This document shows positions 56,440 to 64,000 of a stretch of 64,000 nt of DNA, in pieces. The position numbers and the translations under genes were made by a program. How positions within the stretch are numbered: position 1 is the stretch's first letter; the number at the start of each line of letters is the position of its first letter. This DNA is from Ophiura sarsii (taxonomy: Eukaryota > Echinodermata > Ophiuroidea > Amphilepidida > Ophiuridae): assembly GCA_035610835.1 (NCBI GenBank), contig CM069449.1, positions 42,738,768 through 42,802,767 on the forward strand. The letters run 5' to 3'. The notes beneath the pieces were generated by a model. That model saw only the letters and a program-made list of their open reading frames with translations. It did not search any database and was not told the origin of the DNA.

Positions 56440-57930
56440 GTACCACTACCAGCCACATATCCACACCTGGTAAAATATGTCAACAGGATTTTCATTTCCC
56501 CCACATAATATTGAGTATTTGGTGTGGTTTGAGGGCCATTATAATATTAAAACGTCAAGAAAACATGCGTGTGTTTTTGAACTAAAATGGTCATGAAAAA
56601 CTGTCCTGAGGCCATTTTGTTAAGCTTAAATAATGAAATATTGAAACTAAAATTGCATTTCTAACACTTATGGTCCAGTATGATAATAACCTCCCCCACA
56701 TAATATTTAGACTTGTTGGTATGGTTTGAGGGTCATTATAATGTTAAAACCTGTATTCGCGCGGAGCGCATAACATTTTTGAGTTTTTGAACTAAAATTG
56801 TTCATGGAAAGCTGTCCTGAAGCCACCTTGTTAAGCTTAAATAATGAAATATTGAAATAAATACGCGCGAAGCGCGCAAAAATTTGGCATTTCTAACACG
56901 TAAATGGTCCAGTATGATGTTTTTAACGTCCCCCACATAATATTTAGTAGATTTGGTATGGTTTCAGGGCCATTATAATGTTAAAACCTGTAGAAAATAT
57001 GTGCGCGGAGCGCGCACAATTTTTGAGTTTTAACAATCATTCATGGAAAACTGTCCTGAAGCCATCTTGTTAAGCTTTTAATAATGAAATATTAAAAATT
57101 AATACGCGCGCGAATGGTCCAGTATGATAATAACGTCCCCACATACTATTTGTTTGGTGTGGTTTTTGCATTAAAACTTTGGTCCAGTATGATATTTTTA
57201 ACGTCCACCACATATTTAGAATATTAAATTTGGTGTGTCTGAGGGTCAATACAATGTTAAAAGCTGCCAAAAATATTCGCGCGGAGCTAACTAAAATGGT
57301 AATTGAAAACTGTCCTGAAGCCATCTTGTCAAGTTTGAATAATGGAACATTGAAACTAATACGCGAAGTACGCAAACATTGACATTTCTAACACTTAAAT
57401 TGGTCCAGTATGACGTTTTTAACGTCCCCAACATAATATTTAGAATATTTGTCATGGTTTGAGGGCCATTATAATGTTAAAACCTGTAGAAAATATGCGC
57501 GCGGAGCGCGAACATTTTTTCAGTTTGTGAACTAAAATGGTCATGGGAAACTGTCCTGCAATGCCATCTTGTTACGCTTGAATAATGAAATATTCAAACT
57601 AATGCGCGCGATGTACGCAAAAATTGACATTTCTAACATGTAAATGGTCCAGTATGACGTTTTTAACGTCCCCACATAATATTTAGTATATTTGGTGTGT
57701 TTTGAGACCCATTATAATGTTGAAACCGGTTGAAAAAGTGAGCGCGAATCGAGCAAAAAACCTAGTTTTTGAACTAAAATGGTCCAGAAAAAACGTTCCT
57801 GAAGCCCTCTTGTTAAGCTTGAATAATGAAACATTGAAACTATAATACGTGCAAAGCACGCAAAAATTGGCATTTTTAACACTAAAAAGGTCTAGTATAA
57901 TGTTTTTAACGTCCCTCACATTAAAATTAT
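56440..57930. repeat. Tandem array of about 240-bp units, six to seven copies
   Basis: Each unit carries CCCCACATAATATTTAG, GGTTTGAGGGCCATTATAAT, a CGCGCGGAGCGCG-type palindrome, AACTGTCCTGAAGCCATCTT and AATAATGAAATATTGAAACT, then ATGGTCCAGTATGA. The GTCCTGAAGCC block recurs near 56605, 56815, 57052, 57313, 57552 and 57797. Units are diverged and vary in length from about 200 to 260 bp. Small frames within are not credible genes. Confidence 0.85.
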
Positions 57931-57959
57931 GGGGACGTGACCCATCCCCCCACTATTTG

Positions 57960-58135
57960 CGCCGCATATATCCCACCCTTCCGCCTCCCCCTACCTCCTC
58001 CCCTACCTCCTTCTCTTCCTCTTTCTTATCCCCTCCTCCTTCTTCTTCTCTTCCTCCTTCTCCTCTTCCTCCTCCTTTTTTCAACTCTTTTTTCAATGGG
58101 TGGGGGGCATGGCCTGCTGGGCCCCCTGGATACGC
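57960..58135. repeat. CCTCCT-rich tract ending in a hAT-type end
   Basis: Pyrimidine-rich (CCTCCTTCTTCTTC) sequence is followed by GGATACGCCACTG at 58126-58138, the inverse of the CAGTGGCG-type ends seen at 32551. No matching left end was found, so it is a truncated or coincidental end. Confidence 0.5.
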
Positions 58136-58371
58136 CACTGATGCTTATAATGCTCATATTAATAGTGGAATAAGGCGAATTTTCTTTGTTTGATTTTTCG
58201 CCTTTACATCACTTTAAACCATATTGTTCCCTTTCTCCTTGATGATGGTTTTAACCGTATATGAATGATGAATACCACGTCAGTGCATGATGTTTATCGC
58301 ACAGTTTTATAATAATATGAATATACCACGCCAATTAGTAGGCCCCCTACATTTTTAAAGAGGTGTTAGAA

Positions 58372-58752
58372 AACGTCGATTTTCTCGCTTATAAAGCGAC
58401 TTGATTTTTCAACTTTACATTTTTTCTTCTTCAAGTTTATGATATTTGTGATCACTGAAAAGTACACTATTTATGGTAACCCTGAAAGTTCCGAGAAATA
58501 AGCCCCTGATTTTGCTCAGCTGGCGTATTGCTCTCATAATAACATCAACAAATTCAGAAGCGTTGACAGAACATTTTCAGTCAAAATCACACAAAAACCT
58601 GCGAAATATACTGCGAAAATCTCTTTTTGCACTGTGGTAATATATAGGTATTAGTCCTAAAATCAGGATTATATTCCAACTTTAATCATTTGAGGGCAAA
58701 AGTGCCTTTCCTGATTACATCTGATTATGATTGGGCCACAGGATGGTCAGAT
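58372..58752. repeat. Diverged single copy of the first part of the 1.81-kb unit
   Basis: It follows the unit from TTTTCTCGCTTATAAAGCGA through AGTCCTAAAATCAGGATTA to GGGCCACAGGATG, with many substitutions. It shows that the 1.81-kb tandem unit carries an older dispersed repeat. Confidence 0.85.
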
Positions 58753-58882
58753 TGAGAGAAAAGCCAAATATCGTCGGCATTTAGTGTTGTGAAATCTGAA
58801 GAGTTTATTTGCAAAACGGCCACCAATTGTACTTTGAAGAAAATAAAGTTTATTAATATGGACATTCTGGATTGGTCAATTT

Positions 58883-58926
58883 GGTTAATATTGCGTATGG
58901 TTTTTAAACCATACGCAATATTAACC
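58883..58926. repeat. Perfect 21-bp palindrome
   Basis: The left arm starts GGTTAATATTGCGTATGG at 58883 and the right arm, 58906-58926, is its exact inverse across TT. CAATTTGG and CCCAAATATTG extend it imperfectly. It may be the centre of a foldback element. Confidence 0.85.
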
Positions 58927-59089
58927 CAAATATTGTCATTTGGAATTTCAAATAAAATATTAAAGTGCACTTAACCTTTCTTTAAAAAAACACACATTAA
59001 AATACGAATTTGGGCCATTTTAATTCAAATTGGATTTATTTTATGCCACTTCTAATATCAATGACATGTGTCATCTATACTGTTTCTTA

Positions 59090-59348
59090 GTGGTCGTCCA
59101 CAGTTTTCGCCATTTACAGACACGTACAAAGCGTACGTAACAGCGGGAGTGGGGGGGGGGGGGGGGGGGGGTAAGCGTACGTAACTTAAATGGTGATCTG
59201 AGTGACGGCCTTTTTGTTATCAAGCCATGCAATTTTCGCCATTTATTGCGTGCGTAACTCGAGCGGAAGAGGGGGGGGGGGTGGGCGGTGCAAAGGATTA
59301 CATAGGCTCTGTCCGTATGTGAAAATGGCGATAATTTTGGACGACCCT
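59090..59348. mobile_element. 259-bp Harbinger-like MITE with TTA target duplication
   Basis: The left end GTGGTCGTCCACAGTTTTCG is matched by the inverse of CGATAATTTTGGACGACCCT at the right; GCCATTT extends the pairing. TTA flanks both sides (59087-59089 and 59349-59351). Two G runs and CGTACGTAAC or CGTGCGTAAC repeats lie inside. No coding capacity. Confidence 0.72.
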
Positions 59349-59603
59349 TTATATTCACCATTTGTGGTTGATATTGTATGAGCTCACGACATAGCTGACA
59401 CATAGTTATTATGTATTTTGCTATGCCTTGTTATTCATTATGCTTGATTAACGACGACCATGACGACCGTCCAAATTAATGTGAAATTTATGTTGATTTG
59501 TTGCCTGAAAATCACCGAATATATGTAATCACTATGGTAACGTATGACACCTAGATATGCATTATTCCTCAAAATTTGACATACAGTAGCATTTGAGTAG
59601 TTC

Positions 59604-61444
59604 GATTTGATTTGATTTGATTTTATTAGGTACTCAAAACATCATATAGAGAAACATTTAAGCATACAAACATGTAAAAGATTGCACAAACCTATTTTAA
59701 AAACATATAGACATAATAAAATATGAGCAAAAGTACCAAGGATAGCCCAAAAAGCTTTGAGCACAAAGCTTATTTCCATTGGGGTCCTTTAACAAGCATA
59801 GAAAGGCAGAAGAAAAAACAACAAAACAAATGAAAATCACGAAAGAAGCACAAACGCCAAACGAAAACAAGGACAAAACAAATAAAAACAGGGCACGAGC
59901 ACAAGGTGGGAGACCAGCTCATAAATCAATTGAATCATAACTCGCCAAGTGTCTTTTAACTAATTGTTTGAATAAACTAAAATGATTGGTGTTCTTGATC
60001 TCGCTCGGCAATGAGTTCCAGTGATGAATAGCAGTATTATAAAAAGTAAATCTAGCTTGACCCTTAGAAGAAGGAACAACAAAGTTGAACGGGCTACCCC
60101 TGGTACTATATTTATGCAAAGATGACACTCTAGTAAAATACAATTTCATATAATCAGGAGACAAATCATGAAAAATCTTAAAAACATGGTTAAGTTTAAG
60201 TTGCACAACCCTATCCCGGCTTGATAACATCCCTACCATGTCCAACTCTTTTTGACCAATATGGGTACGCGGTCCCACACCCAAAATAAAACGGACAATT
60301 TTGTTTTGCATGGTTTGAAAACGATTTTTGAATTTTTGGGAAATAGCTGAATACCAGGAAGAGCATGCATAATCAAAATAACACATAATCAATGCTGAAC
60401 ACAGTGTCTTGCGGGTTTTTAAATTCAAACAATCAGCGTGCCTGTATAAAAATTTGAGTCTCCCGCTGGCCTTTTTGATAACATTTAAAGCAATCGACTC
60501 CCCTGAAAGAATATTGTCAAGGGTGACACCTAAATACTTGACAGATGAAGAGGTATTAATCATATTACCATTACAAAAGACAGAAAAATTATCAACAGAA
60601 TTAAGCTTCCTCTTTGTACCAAATAAAATAGCCTCTGTCTTACCAAGATGAAGGGAGAGCTTGTTATCAATCAGCCATTGTCTGCAATTTTCTAACTCTT
60701 GACTTAGTTTATCCGCAATAATTGTGGGATCTTTGCCAGAAACCAGCAAGCCACTGTCATCAGCATATAAAGACACTTTACAGTCGACACTGATGGACAT
60801 GTCATTCACATAGCAGAGAAATAGGAGAGGACCAAGGATGCTGCCTTGCGGAACCCCGCAGGTGATTCCCAGTGGGGCAGAATCAACCTGGTTAACATTG
60901 ACAATTTGCCTCCTACCGCTCAAATACGATCTAAACCACTCAACTGAGGACACACCCATGGTCTCTAATTTGTTTAACAGAATGACATGGTCAACAGTGT
61001 CGAAAGCCTTTTGAAGATCAATTAAAACCATACCAGTGAAATTACCACGAGAGGTCTGATTATGAATGTAGTCGGTTAAGTGAGTTAAACATGTGTCTGT
61101 TGAGAAGGATCGTCTAAATCCAGATTGAAAGCTATAAAGGATATTATTCTCTCTTAGATAGCTCTCAAGCTGGGTATAGACTGCCCTTTCAAGAATCTTT
61201 GAAGCGACACTGAGTATACTCACAGGTCTGTAATTACCAACTTCTGACCTATCCTTTTTCTTAAAAAGTGGCTTCACACGAGCAGTTTTAAAATCTTGTG
61301 GAACGGAACTAGAACTAATAGATAAATTAATGATGTGAGCCAAGTGATCTTTTATAGCTATAGCACCGTCTCTTAGAAATCTAGCCGGAATACCATCAAG
61401 ACCAGTACTTTTAGTTGGGTTTAACGCACAGAGTTCTTTGAAAA
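59604..61444 (-). mobile_element. 5'-truncated CR1/L2-like LINE with (ATCAA)n tail and open RT frame
   Basis: On the minus strand the element ends with AATAAAATCAAATCAAATCA, a polyadenylation-like signal joined to a short ATCAA tail (59604-59624 in + coordinates). Its 5' end is inside ORF2, just before the reverse transcriptase. The 3' untranslated region is about 300 bp. At the 5' joint a 14-bp sequence CAACTCTGCATAAC is doubled (61445-61458 and 61463-61476), probably filler made during insertion. It seems to sit within the 3' untranslated region of the LINE at 61526-62293. Confidence 0.85.
59919..61444 (-). CDS. LINE reverse transcriptase and C-terminal region, uninterrupted frame (partial ORF2)
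   Basis: About 505 codons are open. Motifs run in order: NPTKSTGLDGIPARFL, FKTARVKPLFKK and NYRPVSILSVASKILER (fingers), QSGFRRSFSTDTCL, MVLIDLQKAFDTVDH (motif A with Asp), GVPQGSILGPLLFLCY (motif B), VSLYADDSGLL (motif C with YADD), then SSVKYLGVTLD (thumb) and a C-terminal FYNTAIHHWNSLP. All RT catalytic residues are kept. The endonuclease is missing, so the copy cannot move by itself. The frame extends to 61508 only by crossing the insertion joint into neighbouring sequence; those first codons are not part of the protein. It is the youngest-looking LINE in the window. Confidence 0.85.
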
Positions 61445-61525
61445 CAACTCTGCATAACTGCACAACTCTGCATAACAACCAAAATAACATAAACACGCAT
61501 AAAAACAAAGATGAGGAGAGTCACA

Positions 61526-62293
61526 TCAAGCAAATGCTTCAGAGTACGAATATGTCTTCAAGTTTTTCTTAAAAATATGTACAGAGTTTGACAGTTTCAC
61601 ATATTCAGGCAAACTATTCCATAGTTTTGGTGCTGCGACTTGAAAACTTCGCTGTCCCCACTGATGTTTAGCCAATGTTTCCTGAAGACCTTGTTTTGAA
61701 GAGCGTAGCCCGTGATGCCCTGGCACATATGGTTGAACAAGTTCTGTTAAATAAGAAGGAGCTGCATCATGTAAGATCTTGAAAATAATAAGGCATATCT
61801 TGTATTTCAGTCTCTGTTCAATTGGAAGCCAGTGTAGGTCCACTAATACAGGAGTTATATGATCTGTTCTCTTAGTATATGTAATAATCCGGGCGGCTAT
61901 ATTCTGCAATCGTTGAAGTCGAGAGAGTTGTGATGTTGTAATTCCATATAGAAGTGAGTTATTGGAGTCAAGTCTGGATGTTACAAATGCATGAATGATG
62001 GTTTCAGCTGCATCCCTTGTTAGATGTTGACGGATTCTGCCAATATTTCGTATTGAGCAGAAAGCAGCCTTTGATACTGCTGTCACATGGCAGTCAATTG
62101 TTATATTTGAATCAAACATGACCCCCAAGTTGCGTACATTTGCAGCTGGCACATTATAAGATTCACCGACTCTAACATGTTGAATATTGACCTTTGCGAT
62201 TTGTTGTTTGGATCCGAGGATCATGAATTCTGTCTTTGAGTCATTCAACTTCAGAAAATTGGTATACAAAGTAATGAAATAAAAAAACGCCAA
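61526..62293 (-). pseudogene. C-terminal ORF2 fragment of a second CR1/L2-like LINE
   Basis: Starting inside the thumb, it reads LKLNDSKTEFMILGSKQQ, then VRNLGVMFDSNITIDCHV, RLDSNNSLLYGIT, VLVDLHWLPIEQRLKYKI and GLRSSKQGL, then AAPKLWNSLPEYVKLSNSVH, and stops at 61526. About 245 codons are uninterrupted, but the catalytic RT core is missing through 5' truncation at about 62285. The first nine or so codons come from the flank. The family differs from the LINE at 59604-61444, whose insertion separates this one from its 3' end. Confidence 0.85.
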
Positions 62294-62299
62294 CTAGCT

Positions 62300-62500
62300 T
62301 TAATTGAAGCTCCTTGTAAGGCGTAAGGCATTTTCACATTTCTTGACTTGAACATAATATCAGTATTTTGTCGCGATATCGGTATGTAAAAATAATTCAT
62401 CTAGCTTTGTTGACTTCCCAAAAAGTATATGTCTCGATGGGGAGATTATTATCTTGCCAAGTCAACTTATTAAAAATGATATATTAAAGGGGTACTGACA
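62300..62500 (-). repeat. Inverse copy of the repeat at 19680-19890
   Basis: GGGGAGATTATTATCTTGCC, GTCAACTTATTAAAAATG and AATTGAAGCTCC correspond to inverse blocks at 19.7-19.9 kb. The second LINE is inserted at its edge. Confidence 0.65.
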
Positions 62501-62754
62501 GAATGCCGAGAAAAATGAAAATGGTCAATGATACGTATTTAGGAACTCTTAATTGTAATAATAATGTTTGTGACAAGAATTGAATGATGGCGCTAGATAC
62601 GATCTATATACACCAAATCTCGAAATTTTACACGATAAACGGTTTCACATGGTTAGTATGTAAAGGTTTCAACAAAAGAAAGTATACCACTTTGTTTATG
62701 TCATTTTGAGTAACATTTTTTTGTTGTTGATCTAACAGGCTAGATAGGGCTGAA

Positions 62755-63003
62755 TGGGAAATGTTTTCGCCCGGCTCCCTCCGACAGCTCATTTCTGTCA
62801 TAACCACGTTGTGTTCGTCGTATCTATCATGTATACGTCGTGTTCGTATATCCCGTTAGGCATTCGCTCTTCCATATTGGTAAATGTTATAAATTAATGT
62901 CGAAACGTCATATTAGTCGCGGTGACATTTGATGAGTCTGTCGTCGTCACCTACAATACAATAAATAAGCTGTGGGAGGGAGCCGAGGCAAAAACATTTC
63001 CCA
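62755..63003. mobile_element. Hairpin element about 250 bp
   Basis: TGGGAAATGTTTTCGCCCGG at 62755 is the imperfect inverse of the segment ending AAAAACATTTCCCA at 63003; pairing covers about 35 bp through CTCCCTCCGACAGCT. The interior has no coding signal. MITE-like; no target duplication was judged. Confidence 0.6.
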
Positions 63004-63933
63004 TGAGCCCTGCAACGCAAGAATAATATAGTCACCGCAAACAGTGGTGACGCGGGAAATGCCCCCACGGCAGGACCCGCCCTGACTCCGCCCGACCCCC
63101 ACTTCACGCCACACATAGGACCGACTACAAGAGGGAGCTTGACCACCCCTACGCCTTCTCAAAAACAAACAAACATACCGTTTGACGGAAGCCCAAACAT
63201 GACTTACTACACGCCGTGGAACGACCATTAATAATTCAACTTGATAGTAGCCGGCTGCGCAAAACTCTAAGAACTTAAGAGAGAAAACGAGAAACATAGT
63301 CTTTGGCCCCGGTTTTAAATAACCTCGCTAAACTTTCCCGTGCCAATCCGATGTTGATTTCTTAACTATAAGGATAACTAGCCATATATGGCAATTAAAA
63401 CATTCATCAAGCATATCAATCATACATGGACATTAAGCAGAATATGTTACCAGGTGGCAAAGTGACCATTAACGATAACGTAACAATCAGAAAACAATAT
63501 GGTTTAAAAGCGTTGACCATCCGAAAAACAGGGTATCACAAAAGGCAAATTTTGCATTCGCCAGACAAGCTGTCAAATGCATACATAATTCTAATACTAA
63601 TATTAAACGTAAAATTATCAAATTGCAAGATTGTAAGGTATTCATATGCACTCTTAGTCTTTTACGTGTGATATAAAATATGTTAATACAGTTTTTAGTT
63701 GTACATTTTGAGTTGTATTGCGTATGAATAGGTCAATATTATATTTGCGTATGTTTTGTTTCTTGAAAAATCGGAAAAATCAATGCTCTTGCGCAAATGT
63801 CGACATGCTCTCAACACAACGTTAAACATGTAAGTGAAAATTGCAAAAATATGGAAAAGTCGCGACGTGTTTAATAATTAGTATAATGGGATGTTCATGA
63901 GTATTCTTCTTGCTTTTCTTTTGCTTTCTTTAG
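63004..63933. other. GC-richer stretch then AT-rich putative intron
   Basis: 63040-63170 is richer in C and G and gives short minus-strand frames without a domain. From 63890 a polypyrimidine run leads into an acceptor at 63932-63933. Confidence 0.4.
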
Positions 63934-64000
63934 GCACCTAAAAAGGAACCGACGAGTCCGGCGTTTAAAGAAGTCGATCAATCGGTTACAGCTTACAATT
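63934..64000 (+). CDS. Possible host exon, cut by the window end
   Basis: TTGCTTTTCTTTTGCTTTCTTTAG just upstream is a strong polypyrimidine tract and AG acceptor. The following 67 bases lack stops in two frames. One reads APKKEPTSPAFKEVDQSVT, with a composition typical of a real protein; the other is very basic (HLKRNRRVRRLKK) and is the one that a phase-2 donor such as that at 55107 would use. The third frame stops at once. No family was recognised from so few residues. It is the best evidence for a host gene on the + strand, continuing beyond the window. Confidence 0.4.

Noticed and set aside
57849..58193. A Pro/Ser-rich 114-codon frame.
   Set aside because: It is a translation of a CCTCCT tract at the end of the 240-bp array.

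Overview
This window is non-coding, repeat-dominated nuclear DNA from an animal. It is AT-rich, with many poly-G/poly-C runs, microsatellites, satellites, foldback elements and broken retrotransposons, and there is no bacterial gene organisation. Several CR1/L2-like LINEs, an RTE-like LINE, an L1/Tx1-like LINE and a Ngaro-like tyrosine-recombinase retrotransposon with an SGNH hydrolase together suggest an invertebrate deuterostome such as an echinoderm. That placement is inference from repeat content, not proof. No complete host protein-coding gene is visible. Two possible host exon edges are seen: a short first exon near 55.1 kb, and an acceptor plus open exon in the last 67 bases.

Layout. 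0-9 kb: minisatellites, a duplicated 0.4-kb repeat carrying a poly-G/poly-C hairpin, and three LINE remnants (1.1-1.7, 4.5-7.4 and 7.6-8.5 kb). 9-16 kb: an inverted copy of a terminal-inverted-repeat element with a small retroposon inside it, a cluster of five 20-bp palindromes, a foldback element, an L1/Tx1-like LINE with poly-A tail, and two short foldback or MITE units. 16.2-19.3 kb: a satellite of about 34 units of 91 bp. 20.6-21.4 kb: an RTE-like LINE tail. 21.9-27.9 kb: three full copies and a fraction of a 1.81-kb tandem repeat. 27.9-29.7 kb: a 1.84-kb element with 25-bp inverted ends.

31.7-33.9 kb: two Harbinger-like elements with 3-bp target duplications, one carrying a nested hAT-like element. 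35.1-38.5 kb: a minisatellite-rich foldback element, then a 2.5-kb palindromic array built on CCAAAATGG units. 38.8 kb: a class-II tRNA-like pseudogene. 40.1-48.8 kb: a decayed Ngaro-like element in the order gag-like zinc finger, reverse transcriptase, RNase H, tyrosine recombinase, SGNH hydrolase. A PHD-endonuclease LINE lacking its own reverse transcriptase interrupts the recombinase. A 2.2-kb tandem duplication then copied parts of both.

49.3-50.9 kb: inverted repeats of about 185 bp flank a well-formed tRNA-Asn(GUU). 52.9-58.9 kb: short elements, a LINE tail, a 240-bp tandem array and a diverged relative of the 1.81-kb repeat. 59.1-62.3 kb: a Harbinger-like MITE and two 5'-truncated CR1/L2-like LINEs, one apparently inserted into the other; the first has an unbroken reverse transcriptase frame. 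62.8-64 kb: a hairpin element, then the putative exon at the window edge. The genes do not form a pathway. The window records layered insertion, duplication and decay of transposable elements.
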